64,000 nt of DNA from SELP01 sp035969385. GTDB lineage: Bacteria; Pseudomonadota; Alphaproteobacteria; Rhodobacterales; Rhodobacteraceae. The stretch covers positions 124,001 through 188,000 of the forward strand of contig NZ_JAYKKJ010000006.1 in NCBI RefSeq assembly GCF_035969385.1, written 5' to 3'. A program made the translations under genes and the position numbers. How positions within the stretch are numbered: position 1 is the first letter of the stretch; each line of letters starts with the position of its first letter. Positions 35,264-44,276 of this stretch are shown here, one piece after another. The notes below the pieces were generated by a model. The model worked only from the letters and a program-made list of their open reading frames with translations, had not been told where the DNA came from and made no database searches.

Positions 35264-35935
35264 CTATTGGTCGGTTCCGGCAACCTCTGCCGGGCTGGCC
35301 AGTTCCAGTTCGCCGCCCAGCGCCACAATCAAGCCTCCGGCCCGGTCGCGCAAGCCCCGCGTTGCGCCTGCATCTTCGCGAATGGCCCGCAAATCGGCCA
35401 GGGCAGCGTCAACCTCGCCCATTTCGATCCGGGCTAGGGCGATCTGTTCCTGTGCCAGAAGCGACAGCGGCGCACCGGGGCGGGCCAGCGGTTCCAGCGC
35501 GGTGATCCGGTCGGCGGGGGCGGTCGTGCCCACCTCTGCCAGAACGGCCTTGAACCCGGCGATGTCGCGGTAGATCGGCGCGACTTCTGCATCGTTTGCA
35601 AGCGCGCGCAGCGTTTCGGCCGACGCGGCGGCGTCGCCTGCGTTCTGTTGTTCTGCGGCCAACAAGAAGGCGGTCGCCACGCCCGACGGCAGGTCGGCCA
35701 GGGCCGCGACCCGGTCGGCACTTTCATTGGCGGAAAGCGCGGCATAGATCGCGTCACCCTTGGCCTGTGCAGCGGCAGCACTTGTGGCGCGCTGGTATTC
35801 GGTCCAGGCCGCGCCGCCGACCAATCCGACGACCAGCACGGCGGCGATCCAGCCGTACTTTTTGAAATAAGCGAACAGTTGGTCTCGGCGGACCTCTTCG
35901 GTCACTTCGTCGATAAAGCTCTCGGGGTTGCTCAC
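35264..35935 (-). CDS. YfgM-like membrane-anchored TPR protein
   Basis: Protein of 223 residues with a short acidic cytoplasmic head (SNPESFIDEVTEEVRRDQLF), one helix (about 30-45, WIAAVLVVGLVGGAAW) and a periplasmic domain of TPR-like helices. E. coli YfgM binds the SecYEG-PpiD complex and sits beside bamB, as here. GTG at 35935 with GGAGAG ahead is the likely start; the open frame extends to 36052 but its extra 39 residues look non-coding. First gene of yfgM-bamB-der; divergent from the RND genes. Confidence 0.85.
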   Translation of the reverse strand: MSNPESFIDEVTEEVRRDQLFAYFKKYGWIAAVLVVGLVGGAAWTEYQRATSAAAAQAKGDAIYAALSANESADRVAALADLPSGVATAFLLAAEQQNAGDAAASAETLRALANDAEVAPIYRDIAGFKAVLAEVGTTAPADRITALEPLARPGAPLSLLAQEQIALARIEMGEVDAALADLRAIREDAGATRGLRDRAGGLIVALGGELELASPAEVAGTDQ

Positions 35936-36086
35936 GCCAATACTCTCCGCTCGGGCAATTCTTCGGGACCGTCTTATCGTGAAGCGGCGGGCAATGCCAA
36001 GACCCGCGTCATCGCGCGGCCACGCCCCGCCAAACGCCCAAATCTGTTGCACCTCTGCGCCACCTTGCCGCTAATTCATGAAAACT

Positions 36087-36109
36087 CTAATCTGAACCGG
36101 TTAGTTTAG
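36087..36109. promoter_or_regulatory. Operator-like palindrome between yfgM and the RND operon
   Basis: CTAATCTGAACCGGTTAG followed by TTTAG: the centre AACCGGTT (36095-36102) is a perfect 8-bp palindrome, flanked by an inverted CTAA/TTAG pair with a one-base offset. It lies about 105 bp ahead of the RND adaptor start. The layout would suit a TetR-type repressor, but no regulator gene is nearby. Confidence 0.3.
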
Positions 36110-36214
36110 CGTATCGGATGCATCAAACGCTTGCGACTCGGCCCCAGTGACATAAGTCAACGGTCAGCCACCGCCCATGTGAACACCGCTTCGAAGTCAA
36201 AGGTCCGACCACCC

Positions 36215-37570
36215 ATGAAGATCATGCCCATCCTGACCGCCATCCTAGTCTCGGCTGTCCTTTATCTTGGTATTTTCGAACGTGACCGGCTGTTGGGCTT
36301 TGCGGGGCTGGATGGCGCGGAACCCGAGGTCGCGGCCGAGGAGGCCGTTGCCGAAGAGGTCGCCGAGGGTGATCTGATCAAGGTCGTAGTGCAAACGTCT
36401 TCGGCGCGTGAAGTTGACAACGCGGTCATCCTGCGGGGCCAGACCGAGGCCGCCCGCGAGGTGGAAGTGCGGGCCGAAACCTCGGGCCTCGTGATTTCCG
36501 ATCCGCTGCGGAAAGGGGCAAGCGTGTCCGAGGGCGATCTGCTGTGCGAATTAAACCCCGGCACCCGCGCCGCCGGTCTGGCCGAAGCGCAGGGGCGTCT
36601 GGCCGAGGCCCGGTCGCGACTTCCCGAGGCGCAGGCCCGTCTGCCCGAAGCGCAGGCCCGCCGGGGCGAGGCGGAATCGCGCCTGACCGAGGCGGAGTCG
36701 CGGCTGGAAGAGGCCCGCGCCCGCCTGCAAGAGGCCCAAATCAATTATGACGCCGCCGAAAAGCTGTCCGAGGACGGGTTCGCATCGGAAACCCGTTTGG
36801 CCAATGCCGAGGCGGCCCTGTCGGCAGCCCGTGCCGGGGTGACATCCGCACAGGCCGCGGTTGAAGGGGCCCGCGCCGGGATCGTCAGCGCCGAGGCCGG
36901 GATCGAAGGTGCCCGCGCCGCAGAGGAAAGCGCCCGCGCTGGGATCGCGTCGGCGGAAGCCGGGGTTGCCAGCGCTGAAAAGGAATTGGACCGGCTGCGG
37001 ATCACCGCGCCCTTTGCCGGCCTTCTGGAAACCGACGCTGCCGAACTGGGTGCGCTGCTGCAACCGGGCAGCCCCTGCGCCACGATCGTGCAGCTGGACC
37101 CGATCAAGCTGGTGGGCTTCGTTCCCGAAACCGACGTCGCCAAGATCGAGGTCGGCGCGATGGCAGGTGCGCGGCTGGTGTCAGGACAAGAGGTGCGCGG
37201 GCAGGTGACCTTTATTTCCCGGTCCGCCGATCCGACCACACGCACCTTCCGGGTCGAGGTGAGCGTGCCCAACCCCGACCTTGCGATCCGGGACGGCCAG
37301 TCGGCGGATATCCTTGTGGCCGCCGCGGGCCGGTCGGCGCACCTATTGCCGCAATCGGCACTGACCCTGAACGACGAAGGGCTATTGGGGCTTCGTATCA
37401 TCGAAGAGGGCAACGTTGTCCGCTTCATCGAGGTGGAGCTTCTGCGTGACACAATAGACGGGGTTTGGGTCACCGGGCTGCCGGAGACGGTGGACGTGAT
37501 TGTTGTCGGACAGGAATTCGTCATTGACGGGGTCGTTGTCGCCCCGACCTACCGCGAGGCGAACGGATGA
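36215..37570 (+). CDS. RND efflux periplasmic adaptor (membrane-fusion protein)
   Basis: HlyD/AcrA-type adaptor of 451 residues. One N-terminal membrane segment (about 4-20) leads to an acidic stretch and the lipoyl half-motif EVRAETSGLVISDPLRKGASV (84-104). A very long helical hairpin follows (about 118-262) built of 7-residue near-repeats such as RLPEAQA and AGIASAE; then ITAPFAGLLETDAAELGALL, the second lipoyl half, a beta-barrel, and a membrane-proximal domain. ATG at 36215 gives the membrane segment at the N-terminus. It overlaps the pump gene by 4 bp (ATGA). No outer-membrane channel gene is in the cluster. Confidence 0.9.
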   Translation: MKIMPILTAILVSAVLYLGIFERDRLLGFAGLDGAEPEVAAEEAVAEEVAEGDLIKVVVQTSSAREVDNAVILRGQTEAAREVEVRAETSGLVISDPLRKGASVSEGDLLCELNPGTRAAGLAEAQGRLAEARSRLPEAQARLPEAQARRGEAESRLTEAESRLEEARARLQEAQINYDAAEKLSEDGFASETRLANAEAALSAARAGVTSAQAAVEGARAGIVSAEAGIEGARAAEESARAGIASAEAGVASAEKELDRLRITAPFAGLLETDAAELGALLQPGSPCATIVQLDPIKLVGFVPETDVAKIEVGAMAGARLVSGQEVRGQVTFISRSADPTTRTFRVEVSVPNPDLAIRDGQSADILVAAAGRSAHLLPQSALTLNDEGLLGLRIIEEGNVVRFIEVELLRDTIDGVWVTGLPETVDVIVVGQEFVIDGVVVAPTYREANG

Positions 37571-40500
37571 CCGGTATCGTAGATTGGGCCGCGTCCCGGG
37601 CGCGGATGGTTCTGGCCTTCATCGCCCTGTCCATCGCGGCGGGGTGGTTCGCCTATACCGGCCTTCCCAAAGAAGGCGAGCCGGATATCGAGATCCCGGC
37701 CCTATTCGTGTCGGTCCCCTTCCCCGGCATTTCGGCGGAAGACGCCGAAAGCCTGCTGGTCAAGCCTATGGAAACCGAGCTTGCCGATCTCGACAACCTG
37801 AAGACCATGACCGCGACCGCCGCCGAAGGCTATGCCGGTGTCGCGCTTGAGTTCGAGTTCGGCTGGGACAAATCGCAGGCCATGGCCGATGTCCGCGACG
37901 CGATGAACGCGGTCGAGGCCTCGTTCCCGTCGGGCGCCGAAAGCTATTCGATCAACGAGATCAACTTTTCCGAATTCCCGATCATCATCGTCAACCTGAC
38001 CGGTGACGTGCCCGAACGGACCCTGATCCAGATTGCCAAGGATCTTCAGGACCGGCTGGAAGGGCTTGAACCGGTTCTGAAGGCGCAACTGACCGGCCAG
38101 CGGGACGAGATGCTTCTGGTCGAAATCGACCCGCTGAAGCTGGAGGCCTATAACGTCACCGCCGGGGAGCTGATCAACGTCGTCACCCAGAACAACCTTC
38201 TGGTCGCCGCGGGCGAGGTATCCAGTGCGCAGGGCACTTTCGCGGTTACGATCCCCTCGTCCTTCGACGAACCGCAGGACGTCTATAACTTGCCGGTCAA
38301 GACCAATGGCGACCGGGTGGTGACCCTTGGCGATCTGGCCACGATCCGCCTGACCTTCGAGGACCGCGAAAGCACGGCCCGATTCAACGGCGTCAACACC
38401 GTGGCCCTTCAGGTGGTCAAGCGGAAGGGGTTCAACGTCATCGACACCGCCGAAATGATCCGCGCGGCGGTGGACGAAGCCCGCGCGGACTGGCCCGAAA
38501 ACATGCAGATCGCGGTCGAGGTCGGCACCTCGAACGACCAAAGCCGCAACGTGGCGTCGATGGTCAGCCAATTGGAAGGCTCGGTCCTGACCGCCATCGC
38601 GCTGGTGATGGTCGTGGTCCTTGCGGCCCTTGGCACACGGCCCGCGCTTCTGGTGGGTTTTGCAATCCCGACGTCTTTCCTGCTGACCTTTGCCCTTTTG
38701 GCGGTCATGGGCGTGTCGATTTCCAACATCGTCATGTTCGGCCTGATCCTTGCGGTCGGGATGCTGGTGGACGGGGCCATCGTGGTGGTGGAATACGCTG
38801 ACAAGCGCATCCGCGAAGGCATCGGCCCGATGCACGCCTATGTGGACGCGGCCAAGCGGATGTTCTGGCCCATCGTGTCGTCGACCGCGACGACGCTTTG
38901 TGCCTTCCTGCCGATGCTGTTCTGGCCCGGCGTCGCAGGCGAATTCATGGGCATGCTGCCTGTGACGATCATCTTCGTCCTCTCGGCCTCGCTGGTGGTG
39001 GCCTTGATCTACCTGCCGGTCATGGGCGGGGTCACCGGCCGGATGAGCCGCCTGTTCGGCCGCTATTCCGACGCCCTGCGCGCGCGCCTGCCCTGGGCCG
39101 TGCGCGCGGTTCTGGTGATTCCATCGATATTCGTGACCTACTCGGGCGCGATGCTGACGCTGAACCCGGGTTACTTCTCGGGCGCGGCAAGCCAGACCGA
39201 CGGGGGCGGGTCCTCTGTTCCGGGCATGGCGCTGTTCGTGCTGGGCGCGATCATGGTGTCGATCACCGTGGGGTCGATCCGGCTGAACCGCCAGCAGAAG
39301 CGGATCAAGGCGGGCTACCGCCGGTCGCCCTTTGGCTGGGTGATCCATGCCATCGCGGGCAACCCCGTCATGCCGCTGGTGTCGATCGGGGCGATCACCT
39401 TCCTCGTGATCTCGGTCTTCACTTACTTTGGGGCGAACAACAACGGCGTCGAATTCTTCACCGAAAACGAACCAGAGCAATCCATCGTCTATGTGCAGGC
39501 ACGCGGCAACCTGTCGCTTGAGGAGAAAGACGCGCTGGTGGCACAGGCCGAACAGGTGGCCCTGTCACAGCCGGGCGTGCAGACCGTCTTTGCCTTTGCC
39601 GGTGCGGGCGGGCTGAACCAGAATACCGCCGGAGCCTCGGGCCCCACCGATGCAATCGGGCAGTTGCAGCTGGAACTGGTGCCGTGGGAAGACCGCGCTG
39701 CCTATTCCCGCGAAACCGGTATTCCTCTGACAGATCTGGACGGGGATGTGATCATTGCCCAACTGCAAGACCGGCTCAGCCAAATCCCCGGCATCCGGAC
39801 CGAGACCCTGAACCTTGCGATGGGTCCGGGCGCGGTGAAACCGATCCACCTGCGCCTGAAGGGCGACAACTGGCAGGAACTGCTCGACACCACGCAGGTC
39901 GTTCGTGACTACCTCGACGGGCTGGAGGCTGTGACCCAGACCGAAGACAGCCGCCCCCTGCCCGGCATCGACTGGGAAATCAGCGTCGACGTGGAAAAGG
40001 CCGGCCGGTTCGGGGCCGATGTGGCCACCGTCGGTGGCATGGTGCAGCTTGTGACGCGCGGCATCCTTCTGGATACGATGCGGGTCGACACCTCGGACGA
40101 AGAGATCGAGATCCGCGTTCGCCTGCCGGAAGAGGATCAGGTCCTGTCGACCCTGTCGAGCCTCAAGGTGCGGACCGCTTCGGGCCTTGTGCCCCTGTCG
40201 AACTTCATCACCATCACGCCGGTGCCGACGCTGGCCCAGATCAACCGGATCGATCAACAGCGGTATTTCGACGTGAAAGCCGGGGTTGAAACCGGTCTGG
40301 TCAAGCTGACCGATGCTGAAACCGGCGCCTCCCGGATCATCCCCGAAGCCGATTATGACGCCGACGAAGGTTTGAAGGCACAGGTGACCGCCGGGGACCT
40401 GACGCTTGCGGTGGTCAACGGCAACGAACGGATCGAGGTCATCCAGGAGTGGCTGGACACGCCGGGCAACCTGCCCGCCGGGGTCAGCTATGAATGGGCG

Positions 40501-41322
40501 GGCGATCTGGCCGACCAGAGCGAATCCACGGCCTTCCTGCAAACCGCCTTCATGGGGGCGCTGGGGCTGATGTTCATCATCCTGCTGGCCCAGTTCAACA
40601 GCTTCTACAACTCGGTCCTCGTGCTGCTCGCGGTGATCCTGTCTACCACCGGGGTGCTGATCGGGATGCTGGTCATGGATCAGGCGTTCTCGGTCATCAT
40701 GACCGGCACCGGGATTGTGGCGCTGGCTGGGATCGTGGTGAACAACAACATCGTGCTGATCGACACCTATCAGGAATACCGGCAATACATGCCCCGGACC
40801 GAGGCGATCACCCGCACCGCCGAGGACCGCATCCGCCCGGTGCTTCTGACCACGATCACCACCATGGCGGGCCTGACCCCGATGATGTTCGGCCTCAGCC
40901 TTGATTTCTGGAACGGCGGCTATTCCATCGACAGCCCGACGGCGCTGTGGTGGAAACAGCTGGCCACTGCGGTCGTTTTTGGCCTTGGGATCGCGACCTT
41001 TCTGACGCTGATCTTCACGCCCTCGATGCTGGCGGTGCGGGTCTGGGTGACCACCTATGCCGAATGGGCGTCGATGCTGGCCGCGAAACTGTCGATGGGC
41101 CGGACCAGCCGCGCCGCCCGCGACTGGGCCCTGTCCAAAGCGGCGAAGCGGGTCCGGACACCGGAAATCATCTGGACGCCCGAACTGATGCCCGTACCGG
41201 AACCCGCGCCGGAAGAGGTGCCCGAGGAACCGACACAGGAAGCCGCGAACCAGCCCGAGCCTGCCAAGGCAGAGGCCGAAAAACCCGCCGGGAAAAAACC
41301 GCCGCTGTGCGCCGCCGAGTAA
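37567..41322 (+). CDS. RND-family efflux pump, long form
   Basis: Inner-membrane RND permease of 1251 residues, about 200 longer than AcrB. The usual two repeats are visible. Extra length comes from a hydrophobic insertion between TM6 and TM7 (about 510-572, with AVRAVLVIPSIFVTYSGAML and GMALFVLGAIMVSITVGSI) and an Ala/Pro/Glu-rich cytoplasmic tail of about 45 residues. In TM4 the motif is GMLVDGAIVVVE (D402, G403), where AcrB has Asp-Asp; in TM10 GIVVNNNIVLID replaces the AcrB lysine with Asn (N1059-N1061). Substrate unknown. Translationally coupled to the adaptor gene. Confidence 0.92.
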   Translation: MTGIVDWAASRARMVLAFIALSIAAGWFAYTGLPKEGEPDIEIPALFVSVPFPGISAEDAESLLVKPMETELADLDNLKTMTATAAEGYAGVALEFEFGWDKSQAMADVRDAMNAVEASFPSGAESYSINEINFSEFPIIIVNLTGDVPERTLIQIAKDLQDRLEGLEPVLKAQLTGQRDEMLLVEIDPLKLEAYNVTAGELINVVTQNNLLVAAGEVSSAQGTFAVTIPSSFDEPQDVYNLPVKTNGDRVVTLGDLATIRLTFEDRESTARFNGVNTVALQVVKRKGFNVIDTAEMIRAAVDEARADWPENMQIAVEVGTSNDQSRNVASMVSQLEGSVLTAIALVMVVVLAALGTRPALLVGFAIPTSFLLTFALLAVMGVSISNIVMFGLILAVGMLVDGAIVVVEYADKRIREGIGPMHAYVDAAKRMFWPIVSSTATTLCAFLPMLFWPGVAGEFMGMLPVTIIFVLSASLVVALIYLPVMGGVTGRMSRLFGRYSDALRARLPWAVRAVLVIPSIFVTYSGAMLTLNPGYFSGAASQTDGGGSSVPGMALFVLGAIMVSITVGSIRLNRQQKRIKAGYRRSPFGWVIHAIAGNPVMPLVSIGAITFLVISVFTYFGANNNGVEFFTENEPEQSIVYVQARGNLSLEEKDALVAQAEQVALSQPGVQTVFAFAGAGGLNQNTAGASGPTDAIGQLQLELVPWEDRAAYSRETGIPLTDLDGDVIIAQLQDRLSQIPGIRTETLNLAMGPGAVKPIHLRLKGDNWQELLDTTQVVRDYLDGLEAVTQTEDSRPLPGIDWEISVDVEKAGRFGADVATVGGMVQLVTRGILLDTMRVDTSDEEIEIRVRLPEEDQVLSTLSSLKVRTASGLVPLSNFITITPVPTLAQINRIDQQRYFDVKAGVETGLVKLTDAETGASRIIPEADYDADEGLKAQVTAGDLTLAVVNGNERIEVIQEWLDTPGNLPAGVSYEWAGDLADQSESTAFLQTAFMGALGLMFIILLAQFNSFYNSVLVLLAVILSTTGVLIGMLVMDQAFSVIMTGTGIVALAGIVVNNNIVLIDTYQEYRQYMPRTEAITRTAEDRIRPVLLTTITTMAGLTPMMFGLSLDFWNGGYSIDSPTALWWKQLATAVVFGLGIATFLTLIFTPSMLAVRVWVTTYAEWASMLAAKLSMGRTSRAARDWALSKAAKRVRTPEIIWTPELMPVPEPAPEEVPEEPTQEAANQPEPAKAEAEKPAGKKPPLCAAE

Positions 41323-41329
41323 CCGGTAA

Positions 41330-41347
41330 GGTGGGTCTCGACCCACC
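41330..41347. repeat. Single GGTGGGTY palindrome after the RND pump gene
   Basis: GGTGGGTCTCGACCCACC, 8-bp arms, between the RND gene stop (41322) and the end of the convergent methyltransferase gene (41404). One of only two unpaired copies. Confidence 0.9.
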
Positions 41348-41403
41348 ACCCGGCCCCGCAATCAATTGGGCCTCAACTATCTCAAAGAGGCCTCGATACT
41401 GTA

Positions 41404-42057
41404 CTAGACGTTGTCTCGCGGCATGATTGTTGGAAGTGGGTCAGTGCGTTCTCCCCTACGCCCAGCATTCCTGTATCGACTCTGATACTCGCGACGCTGT
41501 TTCGCAATTTCATAGAGAACGATGCCCGAACTCGTGCCAAGGTTCAGGCTTTCAATCATACCAAACATCGGGATGGCGACGCACATCGCACTTCGGTGTA
41601 TCGCAGTTTCGCTGATGCCTCGCTTTTCGTTTCCGAACCAAACTGCAAGTTTTGCAAATTGCGTGAAATCACCTTCATGAAGGTAGACGTTGGTTTTTCC
41701 TTTGACATGTGGAGAAGTCACCACGGAGACAAAGCCATTGCTTTCCAGATGGTTCAGGCAGTCTTCTGTACTGTCGAACCGCTTTACGAATGTCCATTTC
41801 ACCGCAGAGACAGATGTCGAAGACAAAGACTTCCTCTCCCGCATCTCCTGCCAGTCATTCGGCAGTGAGTTCCGAGGATCAACAACATAGGCCTTCTCAA
41901 CACCAAGTGCATTGACGTTTCGAATGACGGTTCCGATGTTCTTGATGTCTGCCGGGTCTTCGATAACCGCGATCAAGTTCTTGCACCGAAATTCCTTGAT
42001 CGCGTCAGCCCGTTTTCGGACCGAGGCTCTTTGCTTCTTGGGTGCTTTGTCTTGCAT
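41404..42057 (-). CDS. SpoU/TrmH-family RNA methyltransferase, A+T-rich
   Basis: SPOUT-fold 2'-O-methyltransferase of 217 residues. The three family motifs are present: motif 1 in NIGTVIRNVNALGVEKAYVV (N-x-x-x-x-x-R), motif 2 in AVWFGNEKRGIS, and motif 3 in IPMFGMIESLNLGTSSGIVL with the knot asparagine. Closest in shape to TrmH-type tRNA enzymes; the target base cannot be read from sequence. The basic N-terminus (DKAPKKQRASVRKRADAIKE) probably binds RNA. Base composition is clearly lower than its neighbours (24 of 60 G+C from 41641), which suggests transfer. ATG at 42057 is preferred over 42075. Confidence 0.9.
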   Translation of the reverse strand: MQDKAPKKQRASVRKRADAIKEFRCKNLIAVIEDPADIKNIGTVIRNVNALGVEKAYVVDPRNSLPNDWQEMRERKSLSSTSVSAVKWTFVKRFDSTEDCLNHLESNGFVSVVTSPHVKGKTNVYLHEGDFTQFAKLAVWFGNEKRGISETAIHRSAMCVAIPMFGMIESLNLGTSSGIVLYEIAKQRREYQSRYRNAGRRGERTDPLPTIMPRDNV

Positions 42058-42322
42058 ATCGGCACCATATCCCAAAGGGGCTTTTGCACAAGTGCAAGGT
42101 GCCAGTCATGCACGTGGCCGATGACTTCAAGTGGCTGCAGTAGCAAGTACAGCCAGGCCGGGATATTCTGGCTTCCCTCCATTTGCCAAATCGGGGAAAT
42201 GGCGGCGTGCGGGGCGAGGGCCTCTCGCCCTAAGCCCGGCTTTGGCACGGTCTCGGTCCGAGGAATGCCGGGGCTTCGCCGCAAACCGAAGAGTTGACAG
42301 GCCAGATCGCCTGGGGCGGTAA

Positions 42323-42340
42323 GGTGGGTTTCAACCCACC
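42323..42340. repeat. GGTGGGTY palindrome that supplies a stop codon
   Basis: GGTGGGTTTCAACCCACC. The ABC-transporter gene on the minus strand ends inside it: its last codons (K-V-G-stop) read the AAGGTGGGTTGA of the palindrome, with TGA at 42331-42333. This is the second unpaired copy. Confidence 0.9.
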
Positions 42341-44205
42341 TTGCCTGTCAGGCCCGCGTCTTCCTCGGCCTGCTGGCGGTGCCACAGCTGGGCATAGCGG
42401 CCCTCTTGCGCCAACAGCTCGTCGTGCCGACCCTCTTCGACGATCTCGCCTTTTTCCAGCACCACGATCCGGTCCGCATCGGCGATGGTCGACAGCCGGT
42501 GCGCGATGGTCAGCACGGTCCGCCCCTGCCCCATCGCCTTCAGTTCCGCCTGAATTTCGCGCTCCGTGTCGGTATCCAATGCGCTGGTCGCCTCGTCCAG
42601 CAACAGGATCGGCGGGTTCTTCAGCAGGGTCCGGGCGATGCCGACCCGTTGCTTTTCCCCGCCCGAGAGTTTCAGGCCCCGTTCGCCCACGGCCGTATCA
42701 TAGCCTTCGGGCAGGGATTGGATAAAGTCGTGGATCTTCGCGGCCTTGGCCACGGCCTCAATCTCGGCGCCGGTCGCGCCCGGGCGGCCATAGGCGATGT
42801 TGTAACGAATGGTGTCATTGAACAGGACCGTATCCTGCGGCACCACCCCGATCTGCGCGTGTAGGCTGTCTTGCGTCACATCGCGCAGATCCTGCCCGTC
42901 GATCCGCAGCGCGCCGCCGTTCACATCGTAGAACCGGAACAACAACCGCCCGATGGTGGATTTGCCAGATCCCGATGACCCGACGATCGCCACGGTCTGC
43001 CCGGCGCCCACCTCCAGCGACACGCCCTTCAGGATGGGCCGCGCCGCGTCATAGCCGAAGGACACATTGTCCAGCGTCACCGCCCCGCCACTCACCTCAA
43101 GCGGTCGCGCGCCGGGTTTGTCCTGCACCTCGGCTGGTTGTTCCAGTAGCTGGAACATATCGCCCATGTCGATCAGCGACTGCCGGATTTCCCGGTAGAC
43201 AGTGCCAAGGAAGTTCAGCGGCATGGTGATCTGGATCATATAGGCGTTGACCATGACGAAATCGCCCACGGTCAGGGTGCCGTCCTGCACCCCCATCGCG
43301 GCAAGGATCATCACAACCACCAGCCCGCCGGTGATCAGGAAGGATTGCCCGAAGTTCAGGAAGGCCAGCGAATAGTTCGTCTTCAACGCCGCCTGCTCAT
43401 AGCCCGCCATGGCCCGGTCATAGCGGTCGGCCTCCCACTTTTCGGCCCCGAAATATTTCACGGTTTCGAAGTTCAGCAGGCTGTCGATCGCCTTTTGGTT
43501 GGCGTCCGTGTCCTGTTCGTTCATTTCCTTGCGGATCTTCACCCGCCATTCGGTGACCGCGAAGGTGAATTTCACATAGGCCGCGATGACCACGGCGACG
43601 ACGGCAAGGTACCAGAAATCGAACTGCACGAAGAAGATGACCCCGATCAGCAGCAGCTCCAGCACCAGCGGCCCGATCGAAAACAGCATGAAGCGCAGCA
43701 GGAAATCGACCCCCTTCACCCCGCGTTCGATAATGCGGCTCAGCCCACCGGTCTTGCGCGTGATGTGATAGCGCAGGGACAGGCGGTGAATATGAGTAAA
43801 GGTTTCCAGCGCCAACATTCGCAGCGCCCGCTGCCCGACCCGCGCAAAGACCACGTCGCGCAATTGCTGGAACCCGACGCTCATCAGCCGGGCGAGGCCA
43901 TAGGCAATGGTCAGGCCGATCGCCCCGACCGCCAGCATCCCCGCCCCCGATGCATCGGGCGCCAAAGCATCGACCGACATCCCGAACAGTTGCGGCACGA
44001 TGATCGACACGACCTTGGACAGAACGAGGATCAACAGCGCGCCCACGACCCGCCGTTTCACCCATCCCTGCCCTTCGGGCCACAGGTAGGGGCCGACCTT
44101 GCGGATCACCTGCCAGCCGCGCATCCGGTCTTCGTCAACCTCCGTGCGCTTTGGGTCGGGCGGGGTTGCGCCTTGGGCGGCGGCGGGTGCGGCGGCGTCG
44201 GTCAT
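42331..44205 (-). CDS. Atm1-type ABC half-transporter
   Basis: ABC exporter of 624 residues with fused six-helix membrane domain and ATPase domain; two copies form the transporter. The segment DSLLNFETVKYFGAEKWEAD is characteristic of the Atm1/ABCB7 branch, which exports glutathione-linked sulfur or metal compounds. The ATPase has Walker A GSSGSGKST, signature LSGGEKQRVGIARTLL, Walker B ILLLDEATSALD and H-loop IAHRLST. Alphaproteobacterial relatives are implicated in metal tolerance; the substrate here is inference. The C-terminal four codons come from an intergenic palindrome. Confidence 0.9.
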   Translation of the reverse strand: MTDAAAPAAAQGATPPDPKRTEVDEDRMRGWQVIRKVGPYLWPEGQGWVKRRVVGALLILVLSKVVSIIVPQLFGMSVDALAPDASGAGMLAVGAIGLTIAYGLARLMSVGFQQLRDVVFARVGQRALRMLALETFTHIHRLSLRYHITRKTGGLSRIIERGVKGVDFLLRFMLFSIGPLVLELLLIGVIFFVQFDFWYLAVVAVVIAAYVKFTFAVTEWRVKIRKEMNEQDTDANQKAIDSLLNFETVKYFGAEKWEADRYDRAMAGYEQAALKTNYSLAFLNFGQSFLITGGLVVVMILAAMGVQDGTLTVGDFVMVNAYMIQITMPLNFLGTVYREIRQSLIDMGDMFQLLEQPAEVQDKPGARPLEVSGGAVTLDNVSFGYDAARPILKGVSLEVGAGQTVAIVGSSGSGKSTIGRLLFRFYDVNGGALRIDGQDLRDVTQDSLHAQIGVVPQDTVLFNDTIRYNIAYGRPGATGAEIEAVAKAAKIHDFIQSLPEGYDTAVGERGLKLSGGEKQRVGIARTLLKNPPILLLDEATSALDTDTEREIQAELKAMGQGRTVLTIAHRLSTIADADRIVVLEKGEIVEEGRHDELLAQEGRYAQLWHRQQAEEDAGLTGKVG

Positions 44206-44276
44206 GCGGGGGCTCCGGTCTGGATGGCCCCCTTACCTAGGATCGCTGGCGCCCAAAGACCAGAGCAGCGGCGGAT

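Noticed and set aside
37702..41361. Two ~600-codon minus-strand frames across the RND pump gene
   Set aside because: Antisense shadows rich in His, Asp and Arg; the plus strand has an uninterrupted RND protein.
41404..42057. Genomic island or prophage around the A+T-rich methyltransferase
   Set aside because: Only one gene differs in composition; no integrase, attachment repeats or phage genes are present.
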